Source: Acidobacteriota bacterium | Lineage (GTDB): Bacteria; Acidobacteriota; UBA6911; JACQSX01 | DNA length: 64,000 bases | Assembly (NCBI GenBank): GCA_016211105.1 | Contig: JACQSX010000010.1 | Span: 124,001 to 188,000 of the forward strand | Reading direction: 5' to 3' | Shown: in pieces, positions 45,668-54,071 of the stretch | Layout: the number at the start of each line of letters is the position of its first letter | How positions within the stretch are numbered: position 1 is the first letter of the stretch | Notes under the pieces: model-generated | What the model saw: the letters and a program-made list of their open reading frames with translations, nothing else | Database searches by the model: none | What the model was told of the DNA's origin: nothing | Made by a program: the position numbers and the translations under genes

Positions 45668-46677
45668 GTTTCCGGCAGAGATCCGACGTCAATCGTTGCG
45701 GTGGCAAAAAGCGATCTTGTTTCGTCCTCAACCCGCTTCCTGGTCTGCTCGAAGTAAACTGGATCAAGTTCCACCCCGATGCTGTTTCTGCCAATCTTTG
45801 CCGCTGCAAGGGTCGTCGTCCCCGTGCCCAGGAACGGATCCAGGACGGTATCGCCCACGAAACTGAACATCCGGACTAGCCGGTCTGCCAGCTCAAGCGG
45901 AAAGGGAGCCGGGTGGTCTTTGGTAGAGGCCCCCGGCAACCCCTCCCAGATTTGCTGGAACCACTTCTTGTGGTTTTCTGCGGAGATCACGCTGAGAATT
46001 CTTGTCGGCACGTCTGGAGCGCGATACCCGCCCGGTTTACGTTCCATCAAGATGAACTCGATGTCGTTCTTGATGACGGAATTCGGCTCGTAGGGCTTTC
46101 CCAGGAAACTCGAACCGTTCTCGACTTCGTAAGCCGCGTTGGCGATCTTGTGCCAGATAATCGGTGCCAGGTTGTCAAAGCCAATTCTCCGGCAGTGTTC
46201 CTGGATCGAGGCGTGGAGCGGAACCACGGTATGACGGCCGGCATTCTCCCGGCGCGAAAGGCACACGTCGCCGACCACGCAAATCAGGCGACCGCCCGGC
46301 ACCAAGGCGCGGTAACAGTGCTTCCAGACCTGGTCTAGCTGGCCGAGAAACTCCTCGTAATCTTCAACGTGCCCCATCTGTCCGTCGCTCTCGCGATACT
46401 GCTTGAGCGTCCAGTAAGGCGGAGACGTGAGAACGAGGTGGACACCAGGAGCCAGCATTGAAAGATTTCGGGCGTCCCCGAGCCAGAGCTCGTGGGTGGT
46501 CGGGACCTGCTGGATGGCGCTCTCGATCAGGCCGATAAGCCTAGGGTCCCTTGCGATCCTTGGGAGATCGGTTTGCGGATCCTTCAGCGGGACAATGCCT
46601 GCCGGAATGAACCGAGCGAGATCTGGAGTTGCGGTCAGGGAGGATTTTGTTTTGTGGCTTTTGAGAGTCTGCAGCAT
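45664..46677 (-). CDS. DNA methyltransferase of the PaeR7I-like restriction-modification system
   Basis: About 337 residues from ATG 46677 (MLQTLKSH). The catalytic motif TSPPYW near residue 90, a variable target-recognition region, and the AdoMet motif VGDTVLDPFLGTGTTTLAA near residue 290 place it in the beta class of amino-methyltransferases. By analogy with PaeR7I it should protect CTCGAG. It is the first gene of the operon, so protection is made before the nuclease. Confidence 0.87.
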   Translation of the reverse strand: MLQTLKSHKTKSSLTATPDLARFIPAGIVPLKDPQTDLPRIARDPRLIGLIESAIQQVPTTHELWLGDARNLSMLAPGVHLVLTSPPYWTLKQYRESDGQMGHVEDYEEFLGQLDQVWKHCYRALVPGGRLICVVGDVCLSRRENAGRHTVVPLHASIQEHCRRIGFDNLAPIIWHKIANAAYEVENGSSFLGKPYEPNSVIKNDIEFILMERKPGGYRAPDVPTRILSVISAENHKKWFQQIWEGLPGASTKDHPAPFPLELADRLVRMFSFVGDTVLDPFLGTGTTTLAAAKIGRNSIGVELDPVYFEQTRKRVEDETRSLFATATIDVGSLPET

Positions 46678-47215
46678 GAGTTTTGCCTCGAAAATTATAA
46701 TGGATCTAAAGAGAGGCGACGGGGAAATCTCGGTCGGTGAAGCCAACCTGCGATTACCCTCATTCTAACAAAGTGTGCCTCCCGGTCAAATTGACACAAC
46801 CGGGCTGGCCGCGAGATTGCGAAGACCGGCTGCGGCGTTTGCACCTGTCTCGGTTGCTGACCGTTTGGCAAAGCTTCTTGTAAGCAGATGGAGCCGACCC
46901 TCTGTGTTTTAGGCAGGTGGGTTGGGTAGTTTTCGGCAAGCCTGCCGCCGTGGGTGGCTTCTCCTGTTAAAATCTGCACCTCAGAAAAAAGGCTTCGTCC
47001 AGCGGAAGTAGCTAAAGGGCTGCAAAAAAGAGTGACACCCGTTTATTGGGAGATGAAAATCCGGCCTGGAACCAGTGGCGATGTCTCGGCATGCTGCCTC
47101 GATGATCATGAAGACACTCGAGGGAGAGCCTTAAGGAAAACGTCCACAGCTACAAAAATGACTACATTGCATTGGGGTGGCTTTGAAATCGCCCGCAACT
47201 CCTTGCAAACATGGG
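46678..47215. other. Gene-free stretch before tRNA-Pro
   Basis: About 540 bases with no credible gene; apparent frames show no family resemblance. The left half is the upstream region of the restriction-modification operon. Confidence 0.45.
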
Positions 47216-47289
47216 TCGGGGCGGGCGGATTTGAACCGCCGACCCCCTGCGCCCAAGGCAGGTGCGCTACCAGGCTGCGCTACGCCCCG
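47216..47289 (-). tRNA. tRNA-Pro (anticodon TGG)
   Basis: 74 bases. Acceptor CGGGGCG/CGCCCCG, D-arm GCGC...GCGC, anticodon stem CCTGC/GCAGG with loop CTTGGGC, T-arm GGCGG TTCAAAT CCGCC. CCA is not encoded (A then CCC follows). All arms pair perfectly. Confidence 0.97.
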
Positions 47290-47453
47290 ACAGGTCCTCG
47301 CATGGAGTGTCCTACAGAAGCGCCCCATTATATCCGCACATTGAGAAAATTGCACAAGGCGAACATCTGCTAATATGAGTGCTTATGGGTCTTTCACGCG
47401 TTCGGCGGGGTCCCATCCAGCGGAAGGCGAAACTGGCACGCAAAGGAGGCAGC

Positions 47454-47675
47454 ATGCAGAAACGGGAAGAGGCGCCCGAATGGATTGAACATCTGGGACG
47501 GGCCTTTGAAACTTTCTTTCGAGACCTCAAGGGGGTGCTTCCGGAGGAGACATACGCGCACCTGCGCGCATCGCGAAAGGAATTTCTGCTGGCGGCTCGA
47601 TCTCTCATTGATCGGCAGATCCAGAAACTGGAACAAGAGCCAAAGAGGAAGGCACGCAAGGTCGAGGTTCAATGA
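47454..47675 (+). CDS. Small charged protein of unknown function
   Basis: 73 residues, amphipathic helical (EWIEHLGRAFETFFRDLKGV, then HLRASRKEFLLAARSLIDRQ). ATG 47454 has an excellent AAAGGAGG site. It lies 63 bases upstream of the ArsA-type ATPase gene on the same strand and probably shares its transcript. No family recognised. Confidence 0.65.
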   Translation: MQKREEAPEWIEHLGRAFETFFRDLKGVLPEETYAHLRASRKEFLLAARSLIDRQIQKLEQEPKRKARKVEVQ

Positions 47676-47745
47676 GGCATCGCATACAGGAAACGCGGCG
47701 CAAGGCGGCGCGATAACCCTCGCAAGGTCGAGGTTCAATGAAGCA
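47652..47745 (+). repeat. Direct duplication of about 25 bp between the small gene and the ATPase gene
   Basis: CGCAAGGTCGAGGTTCAATG occurs at about 47655 and again at about 47719, each followed by a similar A/G-AGCATC. The first copy ends the small gene; the second contains the ATPase start, so the ATPase initiation region looks copied from the end of the preceding gene. Confidence 0.6.
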
Positions 47746-48922
47746 TCCGCATATCCTGTTGTTCACCGGGAAGGGCGGTGTGGGAAAAACGACCATCGCC
47801 GCGGCGACGGCGATCCGGGCTGCCGATCTCGGTCACAGAACCCTGCTGATGTCCGCCGATCCGGCACACAGCCTGTCGGATGCTTTACAGAAGAGTTTGG
47901 GTCCCGAACCGAAGGCGGTCGAGCCGAATCTCTACGCACAAGAAATCGACGTCTACTATTCGATCCGCAAGTACTGGGGCGCCCTTCGAGACTACGTACT
48001 TCGGGTTTTCAAATGGCAGAAGGTCGACGAAACACTGGCCGAAGAGTTCGCCGCTCTGCCAGGGATGGAGGAAGGGGCCTCGTTTCTCTGGGTGGAAAAA
48101 TTCTATCGGGAGGGAGAATTCGACGCCATTATCATTGACAGCGCCCCCACAGGGGAAACCCTGAAGTTGCTTTCTCTTCCACTGGTGGGCCAGTGGTGGA
48201 TGGAACGCATCTTTCCCATCCACAAAAAGGTGACCAAAAGACTTGGTCCCATGGTCCGGGCCGTCACGAATGTTCCCATCCCCGAGGATGAAACGTATGA
48301 GGCAGTCGAGGACCTGTACAGTAAGCTTCTTGCAATCCACGAGGTTTTGGCCGACCCGGACCGCAGCGCCATCCGTCTGGTCCTCAACCCCGAACGCATG
48401 GTCATCCAGGAAGCTTCTCGCATGTACACCTACCTCCAGCTCTATGGCTATCCGGTCGATGCGGCGATTGTAAACCGCATTCTACCGGACGACGGCTCGA
48501 ACACGTTTCGAAATTACATTCGCGCTCAAAAACGCCATCTGCATGAGATTGAGGAGGCCTTTGCGCCCCTTCCAATTTTCCGAGTTCCACACCTGGGACA
48601 GGAGGTCTTTGGAACTCGCCTGTTGCGACAAATTGGAGAGCGACTCTATGAGCAAAAAGATCCGACCACGATCTTTGTCAAGGAGCGGTCCTACCTCCTG
48701 AAAGCGCAAAATGGAGCCTACCTCTTAGAAATTCATCTTCCACTGCTTCAAAAGGGGGACGTTTCGGTAACCCAATACGGTGACGAGCTGGTGATCCAAG
48801 TGAGAAACCAGCGGAGAAATTTCTTTCTGCCCAAGTTTTTGGCCTACTACACCGCCTCCTCTGCGCGCCTGCAAGAAGGTTGGTTGCGGGTGCACTTCGA
48901 CAAACCGAAACAAGTTGAATGA
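47738..48922 (+). CDS. ArsA/Get3-type ATPase with C-terminal HSP20-like domain
   Basis: 394 residues. Deviant Walker A GKGGVGKTT at the N-terminus, switch segments DPAHSLSDAL and DSAPTGETLKLL, and a C-terminal alpha-crystallin-like domain (LLEIHLPLLQKGDVSVTQYG) as in the ArsA_HSP20 group. It lacks the cysteine pattern of true arsenite pumps and is not next to the ars genes, so a role in membrane-protein targeting or metal-stress signalling is more likely than arsenite export. Confidence 0.85.
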   Translation: MKHPHILLFTGKGGVGKTTIAAATAIRAADLGHRTLLMSADPAHSLSDALQKSLGPEPKAVEPNLYAQEIDVYYSIRKYWGALRDYVLRVFKWQKVDETLAEEFAALPGMEEGASFLWVEKFYREGEFDAIIIDSAPTGETLKLLSLPLVGQWWMERIFPIHKKVTKRLGPMVRAVTNVPIPEDETYEAVEDLYSKLLAIHEVLADPDRSAIRLVLNPERMVIQEASRMYTYLQLYGYPVDAAIVNRILPDDGSNTFRNYIRAQKRHLHEIEEAFAPLPIFRVPHLGQEVFGTRLLRQIGERLYEQKDPTTIFVKERSYLLKAQNGAYLLEIHLPLLQKGDVSVTQYGDELVIQVRNQRRNFFLPKFLAYYTASSARLQEGWLRVHFDKPKQVE

Positions 48923-49069
48923 GAGCGGCAAAGCCGAGCGGTCCTTGCATCCACCCAGACTCGGTTCCCATACCTTCCAAGCGGCGCGGGTTTGCAATTT
49001 TTGTGTTGGCCCGACGCAACGCTGAATCTTGTCTCCAAAAACGACCTGCTGCCGTGATAATGTTTAGCT

Positions 49070-49843
49070 ATGCGCCATGACGGAAGGAAGCCTGACGAGC
49101 TGCGCCTGGTTCACCTGGAACCGGATTTCATCAAGTATGCCGAAGGCTCCTGCCTGGTATTTACCGGCGATACCAAGGTGGTGTGCACGGCCAGCGTGGA
49201 AGACAAGGTGCCACCCCATCAAAAGGGGACCGGGAAGGGCTGGGTGAGTTCTGAATACGGCATGTTGCCACGCTCGACCGGCAGCCGCATGCAACGCGAG
49301 GTGAATAGGGGGAGACCCTCCGGACGCACTCAGGAGATCCAACGTCTCATTGGACGCGCCTTGCGGGCCGTCACCCGCTTGGAAGGGTTGGGAGAGCGCA
49401 CCGTTTGGATTGATTGCGATGTCATTCAGGCAGATGGAGGAACCCGAACCGCCGCGATTACGGGTTCATTCGTGGCGCTGGCGCTAGCCCTGCAGAAGAT
49501 GCTGCAGTCCAAGCAGATTGCCCAAGTACCTCTGACTGATTTTGTAGCCGCCACCAGCGTAGGGATCATCAATGCGGTTTCTTGTCTGGATCTGAACTAC
49601 GCGGAAGATTCCGTGGCAGAGGTGGATATGAACGTAGTGATGACCGGAAGAAATTTGTTTGTGGAAATCCAGGGCACCGCCGAGAAGACCCCATTTAACA
49701 CCGCACAGCTCCAGGAGATGCTGGCGTTGTCTCAAAAAGGCATCCGCCGGCTCATTGAACTGCAGACCGAGGTTTTGAAGACGCGAATGGACCTGACTTG
49801 GATTCGGGATCCTTTCGCTGTGATCAATAGTCGTAGGCTTTAG
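49070..49843 (+). CDS. rph: Ribonuclease PH
   Basis: 257 residues, slightly longer than usual (about 240). [30 protein letters not shown] and [18 protein letters not shown] are the phosphorolytic-exonuclease signature. It trims tRNA 3' ends. It is followed after 7 bases by the amidase gene. Confidence 0.96.
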   Translation: MRHDGRKPDELRLVHLEPDFIKYAEGSCLVFTGDTKVVCTASVEDKVPPHQKGTGKGWVSSEYGMLPRSTGSRMQREVNRGRPSGRTQEIQRLIGRALRAVTRLEGLGERTVWIDCDVIQADGGTRTAAITGSFVALALALQKMLQSKQIAQVPLTDFVAATSVGIINAVSCLDLNYAEDSVAEVDMNVVMTGRNLFVEIQGTAEKTPFNTAQLQEMLALSQKGIRRLIELQTEVLKTRMDLTWIRDPFAVINSRRL

Positions 49844-49850
49844 CGCCGCC

Positions 49851-51353
49851 TTGAAACGCCTCATTATCATCATCATTCTCCTGATCCCCGTCTTCGGAAT
49901 CTGGCTTGCTAGGGGACAGGATTTGCAATTTTTTCGGGAAAGCCGGCGCTTCCATATGGCGCCGCGGCAGCATGACCGTATCCCCTACTATTCCCTGCGC
50001 GATGTTTCCCGTATTTTTGCCCTGCCGCGACAGGAACGAAGCGAAAACGAATTGCTGTTGCGCGGACCGCGTGGAAGCGTCACTTTCTTTAAAGACAAGG
50101 CGGAGATCCGCGTCAACGGGGAAGCCGTTCCTCTCAGCCAGCCCGTATGGAGGCGCAGAGGAGACGATTGGTATGTGACACTGGACTTCTTTGACAAAGC
50201 GCTTCCGCGCATTGTCGGCGTGTACGTGAATCGCAAATCGGCCACCACCTTTGAACTTCTCCCGTTGCCGGCGGCGGTAGAGGTCAAAGTGCAGATTTCG
50301 CTTTTCCCGGATCACACACGCGTGATGCTGGAACCTTCGCAACCGGTCGACTTCCAGGTCCGTGAAGTAGGCGTCGCCGTCGAGATCGTTGCCGCCAACC
50401 GGCGGATGCATGTCGCGGTTCCATCTTCCATGCCGAAGCAGGGATTTCTCGGCTCGCTCGTCTTTGACTCGTCGGGAAACGGAATGCTGCGCGCTGAAAA
50501 AGGCCCCGCTTTTCAGCGCCGGCGGGAGCAAACGCTCGACGACCCGTTCCGCAAGATCATCGATTTTTACGGTCCTCCGGCCATGCCCGCTACACCTCCT
50601 CCGTTGCCGGCTCCAGGTACCGCACAGGTTCCGGTTCTCCCTCCCGTCCCCGCCTCCCCAGGCATCAGCTCGCCCTCTTTCCAGCCGCAAAAGTTCGTTC
50701 GTCGGCCCAACCAAAACGTTGTCGTCTTGGACAGCGGACACGGAGGATCTGATTTGGGGGCGCATCTCTCGACTGAGCTACTGGAGAAGGACCTGACCGT
50801 CCGGCTGGCGCGGCAGATCAAAACCGAAATCGAGGCATCCAGCCCGTACAAAGTGGTGATCACGCGGGAGCTGGACACCGCAATGGGAATCTTACAGCGG
50901 ACGGCGATTGCAAACTCCTATCATGCAGAAATCTTTGTTAGCTTGCATTTCGGTGGCTCCTACGATCCGAGCATGCGGGGGGCTTTTGTCTACTTTTATT
51001 CGGAGACCGGACGAGAGGGGAAGCAGGAAGAGAAGAGTTCAGCCGACGAGGCAACACCAGCGCCCGCGGACCTGAAACCGTGGGTGTCGGCTCAGCTTTC
51101 TCTTATTCCGCGGAGTCAAGCGCTGGCGGCGCGTCTCCAGGCAAAGTTGAATCAGGTTTTCGGAACTCCGGATACGCAGGTGGGATCCAATCAGTTTTTG
51201 GTGCTGCAGGGCTGCCTTTCCCCGGCAGTGATTTTGGAGGCGGGATACCTGACTAATTTTGAAGATGCGATGTTTCTGGCAGACGCCACGAATGTGAAAA
51301 AAGTTGCTCATGCCATTGCCCTGGGGATACTGGATTTTTTGCGCATGAAATGA
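49851..51353 (+). CDS. N-acetylmuramoyl-L-alanine amidase (Amidase_3) with N-terminal extension
   Basis: About 500 residues with a TTG start. Signal anchor RLIIIIILLIPVFGIWLA, then a region of about 200 residues with copper-amine-oxidase-N-like or AMIN-like beta structure, a proline-rich linker (residues about 240-275), and the catalytic domain VVLDSGHGGSDLGAH ... VSLHFGGSYDP ... VILEAGYLTNFEDA carrying the zinc His/Glu residues. It cleaves septal peptidoglycan side chains in the periplasm. Co-transcribed with rph and the GerMN gene. Confidence 0.9.
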   Translation: MKRLIIIIILLIPVFGIWLARGQDLQFFRESRRFHMAPRQHDRIPYYSLRDVSRIFALPRQERSENELLLRGPRGSVTFFKDKAEIRVNGEAVPLSQPVWRRRGDDWYVTLDFFDKALPRIVGVYVNRKSATTFELLPLPAAVEVKVQISLFPDHTRVMLEPSQPVDFQVREVGVAVEIVAANRRMHVAVPSSMPKQGFLGSLVFDSSGNGMLRAEKGPAFQRRREQTLDDPFRKIIDFYGPPAMPATPPPLPAPGTAQVPVLPPVPASPGISSPSFQPQKFVRRPNQNVVVLDSGHGGSDLGAHLSTELLEKDLTVRLARQIKTEIEASSPYKVVITRELDTAMGILQRTAIANSYHAEIFVSLHFGGSYDPSMRGAFVYFYSETGREGKQEEKSSADEATPAPADLKPWVSAQLSLIPRSQALAARLQAKLNQVFGTPDTQVGSNQFLVLQGCLSPAVILEAGYLTNFEDAMFLADATNVKKVAHAIALGILDFLRMK

Positions 51354-51387
51354 GCGTTCGTTTCATCCGATTTGGCGGAAAGAGCGT

Positions 51388-52050
51388 ATGAGAAACAGCA
51401 AGGGCGTAAAATCAGAGAAGGAAGCGAAAGAGGCGAAATTCTCGGAAACGCTACACCCGCACCGCCGTTTCTATCGACACTCGCGTCGCGCGATTTGGAT
51501 CTTGATCGCTTGCCTGGCGGGAGTGCTGGTCGCGGGCCTGCTATTCTGGAACGAGAGGCAAAGGCAGGCGAGGCAGGCGAAAACTGCGAGCGACGCCAAT
51601 ATCGAACGGCAGGAACTGGCAGGCGCCAATCTGGCCAAGATCCAGGCAAGAGTTTATTTCCGTCAAGCAGGAGCTCGATCTCTGTTGGCCTTGCAGCGCG
51701 AGATCTTCGCTGCCAATTCTCCCGAAGTGCGCGCCCGCCAATTGGTGCAGGCGCTTGCCGAAGGACCGCAGGCAGACGAGTTGGGCAAGGTTGTAGCGGT
51801 TCTTCCGAAGGAAACCAGGGTACGGCAAGTGTACTTGCTGAAAGACGGAACGGTGGTGATCGACCTTTCTGGGGAAGCGGCAAACTTGCTGCCGGGCGGC
51901 ATCGAGAGCGAAGCGCTGGCGATGGAATCCATCCAGCGGACTCTTCTAGAGAACGTGAAAGAAATCAGAGTGGTTCGCTTTCTCATGAATGGGAAGGAGA
52001 CGGAAACGTTCGCAGGTCATATCGCCATGCAGGGGGCAGGTGAGCCGTAG
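51388..52050 (+). CDS. Membrane-anchored GerMN-domain protein
   Basis: 220 residues. One transmembrane helix (IWILIACLAGVLVAGLLFW, residues about 36-54) follows a basic cytosolic N-terminus. The C-terminal about 150 residues match GerMN (ARVYFRQAG, LVQALAEGP, LLKDGTVVIDLSGEAANLLP). GerMN domains bind at the cell wall. Next to the amidase it probably works in envelope maintenance. Confidence 0.82.
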   Translation: MRNSKGVKSEKEAKEAKFSETLHPHRRFYRHSRRAIWILIACLAGVLVAGLLFWNERQRQARQAKTASDANIERQELAGANLAKIQARVYFRQAGARSLLALQREIFAANSPEVRARQLVQALAEGPQADELGKVVAVLPKETRVRQVYLLKDGTVVIDLSGEAANLLPGGIESEALAMESIQRTLLENVKEIRVVRFLMNGKETETFAGHIAMQGAGEP

Positions 52051-52122
52051 CAGGGATTACTAGTGAGTCGCAGGTCGCAAGTCAAAGGTCGCAAGTCAAA
52101 AAGACGAGCTTAGTTGTTGTTG

Positions 52123-52177
52123 GACCTGCGACCTGCGACCTGCGACCTGCGACCTGCGACCTGCGACCTGCGACCTG
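52123..52177. repeat. Tandem repeat of GACCTGC (7 units plus)
   Basis: Seven full 7-bp units and a partial eighth. Imperfect inverse copies (GTCGCAG, GTCGCAA) lie at 52066-52098, so the two halves can form a hairpin. It lies between the GerMN gene and tRNA-Sec; the unit length would shift frame if translated, and no gene covers it. Confidence 0.8.
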
Positions 52178-52242
52178 GAACTTTGGGTTGCGACTTTTCG
52201 ACTCCCTGGTAATCTCTGCTGCTGATAACATAACGTGAGTAC

Positions 52243-52341
52243 GGAGGCGCCTTTGGGCTGGTGTCCGGCGCGGTCTTCAAAACCGCTGGGCCGGCGCGAG
52301 AGCGTCCGGCTGGTGGGTTCGATTCCCATGCGCCTCCGCCA
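52243..52341 (+). tRNA. selC: tRNA-Sec (anticodon TCA)
   Basis: 99 bases. It has an 8-bp acceptor stem GGAGGCGC/GCGCCTCC, discriminator G and encoded CCA. The anticodon stem GCGGT/ACCGC carries the loop CTTCAAA, with TCA in the anticodon position. A long variable arm GCCGGCGC-GAGA-GCGTCCGGC and T-arm GTGGG TTCGATT CCCAT follow. The long acceptor and long variable arm are diagnostic for selenocysteine tRNA. It implies a functional Sec system (selA, selB, selD elsewhere) and fits the UGA-containing rhodanese at 22.6 kb. A mobile element begins at its 3' end. Confidence 0.96.
52311..52341 (+). other. Probable attachment site at the 3' end of tRNA-Sec
   Basis: The T-arm/acceptor part of selC is followed after 10 bases by the stop codon of a tyrosine recombinase oriented toward it, the classical layout of a tRNA-integrated element. 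The second att copy was not found within the window. Confidence 0.6.
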
Positions 52342-52351
52342 TAAGAATCAA

Positions 52352-53470
52352 CTACTTAGCGGAATCACTGCCTGAGCCGCTGACAAGCCTCAAATCCGGC
52401 TCATGAGCAGTTCCTCCCGTTTTCCTCCCACGACCTTCCAAGACGGTCAAAGCCCGCCTGGCCGCAAATGTCGGAGAAAAGTGGGCATAGTACTTTTCTG
52501 TTGTTGCGACTGACGAATGCCCAAGAACTGCCTGGATGACGTGCATCTCCGCACCACTTTCCGAAAGCACAATCCCGTAATGGCGCCGAAGATCCTTGAT
52601 TTGGAACCAAGGCAGGCCAGCTTCATCGCGAGCCTGATGAAAAGAATCATGCACATCCTTGTAGCGAGTCCTTGTATTCTCGTTCCAGAAAACGTATGGA
52701 CACCCCGGCAAGGCAGGGCTTGAATCAATGTGCTCCAGACATTTTTCCGTCAGCGGAACCAGACGGAACTTGCCTGATTTCGTGTTGTCGGTGAAAACCA
52801 CCATTCTCTCATTCCTTCGAATCTGGTGATGCTTCACAGACAACCCCTCCTCCAGCCTGCATCCTGTTTCGCGGATGAAGCCGAAAAGAGGTCGCAGTTG
52901 CTCCGGCAGGGACGCCAGCAATCCATCCACTTGCTCGTCTGCCGCCTTCGGCCTTTCACGACGGAGCTCAGGCAGCTTTTTCATGCTGCGGACACGCGTC
53001 TTCCGGACAGCGCCAACTTCCCGCGCGAACTTGAGCATGTGCTTCAGAATCGTAACATCGCGGTTGATTGAGGCGTTGCTGATGTCCTTGTTCTGCTCCT
53101 TGCGCCACCGAATGTACGCGTACACATGCTTCGGCCTAATCGCCGCAAGGGGCAGGTGTCCGAGCTTTTTCTTCAATGGCTTTAGACTTGTCATCTTCCG
53201 CTTCCAGCACCTGTTTTGTGCCTTGCAGTACTCGTCAAGATAGCGGTCAGCGAATTCTGAAAGCTTCTCTGATTTCGGAGCTCCACGTTCCAGCCGTCCT
53301 TTTAGGCGATGCCATGTGCCCTCGACAACCGAAGCGTGAATCCTGGCATCAAGGTCTGCTGCCAGTTTTCTGTTCGGCATAACACGCCGAAACCGCGTCC
53401 CGTCAGGCCAGCGCCTGTCGCAAATAATTTGCTTTCTGCCGAGCTTATCCAGCTCTTCCCGGACGCTCAT
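52352..53470 (-). CDS. int: Tyrosine recombinase (integrase)
   Basis: 372 residues. SAM-like N-terminal core-binding domain (LSEFADRYLDEYCKAQNR). Catalytic residues: Arg in ETGCRLEEGLS, RRHYG in DLRRHYGIVLS (the second box, usually HxLRH), His in VLGHSSVATTEKYYAHF and the nucleophilic Tyr in EKYYAHF. It lies 10 bases from the tRNA-Sec CCA, so it most likely catalysed insertion there. Confidence 0.92.
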   Translation of the reverse strand: MSVREELDKLGRKQIICDRRWPDGTRFRRVMPNRKLAADLDARIHASVVEGTWHRLKGRLERGAPKSEKLSEFADRYLDEYCKAQNRCWKRKMTSLKPLKKKLGHLPLAAIRPKHVYAYIRWRKEQNKDISNASINRDVTILKHMLKFAREVGAVRKTRVRSMKKLPELRRERPKAADEQVDGLLASLPEQLRPLFGFIRETGCRLEEGLSVKHHQIRRNERMVVFTDNTKSGKFRLVPLTEKCLEHIDSSPALPGCPYVFWNENTRTRYKDVHDSFHQARDEAGLPWFQIKDLRRHYGIVLSESGAEMHVIQAVLGHSSVATTEKYYAHFSPTFAARRALTVLEGRGRKTGGTAHEPDLRLVSGSGSDSAK

Positions 53471-53486
53471 AATTGCCTCCTTGTCC

Positions 53487-53738
53487 TTAGCGTCCGGCCT
53501 TTGCAGATCGGCTTGGAATAGGATTACGCCTTTGCGCGTAAGGAGGCAAGGAATTTAAGTAAGCCTCCAAATCAGCGAGGAGAAAAACGCGATTTCCGCT
53601 CTCATCCCGGCGAGCCGGAATCAATCCGAGGTCGCTCTTTTTCCGCAGGGTGTTGGGTGAAATGCCAAGAAATCTTGCAGCCTCGCTGACGTGAAACGCC
53701 GCCTGCTCTGGAATTTCGACGATTTGTAGGGCTTTCAT
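53487..53738 (-). CDS. Excisionase-like helix-turn-helix protein
   Basis: 83 residues from ATG 53738. FHVSEAARFLGISPNTLRKK followed by DESGNRVFLLADLEAYLNSL is the MerR-like 'helix_turn_helix_17' pattern of excisionases and recombination directionality factors. It lies 16 bases upstream of the integrase. Probably controls excision and integrase expression. Confidence 0.8.
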   Translation of the reverse strand: MKALQIVEIPEQAAFHVSEAARFLGISPNTLRKKSDLGLIPARRDESGNRVFLLADLEAYLNSLPPYAQRRNPIPSRSAKAGR

Positions 53739-53745
53739 AAAACTG

Positions 53746-54024
53746 TCAAAACGGAATCCGCAATTGCCGCCGCGACGGTGCCTCTGCCGCAAGTCTTTTG
53801 AGCCAATCTCTCACGTCGAACATGAGCCCTTCCATGCCCCGCATCACGGCGACAACGCGAGCCGCGTCCACAAACCAGCCCTTTAGGTTCTTCCCAGCAA
53901 CCAAGTCGCAAGCTGACACGACGACAAAAATCCAGACAATCAACCGAATCCATGTCGCCAAGTAGTCTGTCACCGGCTCAGCCTCTCGGGTCTTCTTGAG
54001 CAGCTTTACCGGATGCCACATCAT
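53746..54024 (-). CDS. Small protein with one membrane helix
   Basis: 92 residues starting MMWHPVK, with a hydrophobic segment IRLIVWIFVVVSACDLVAG. ATG 54024 has a GGGAGG-type site just upstream. Unknown function; element-specific. Confidence 0.5.
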   Translation of the reverse strand: MMWHPVKLLKKTREAEPVTDYLATWIRLIVWIFVVVSACDLVAGKNLKGWFVDAARVVAVMRGMEGLMFDVRDWLKRLAAEAPSRRQLRIPF

Positions 54025-54071
54025 TCCTACCTCCCTCGACGACAAGAATCATAATTCAGAAAAATCAAAAG

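Noticed and set aside
47738..48922. ArsA-type ATPase as part of the arsenic resistance system
   Set aside because: It is 27 kb from the ars genes, lacks an ArsB/ArsD neighbour and carries an HSP20-like tail typical of non-arsenic members.
52123..52177. CRISPR array
   Set aside because: The 7-bp units have no spacers, and no cas genes were seen anywhere in the window.
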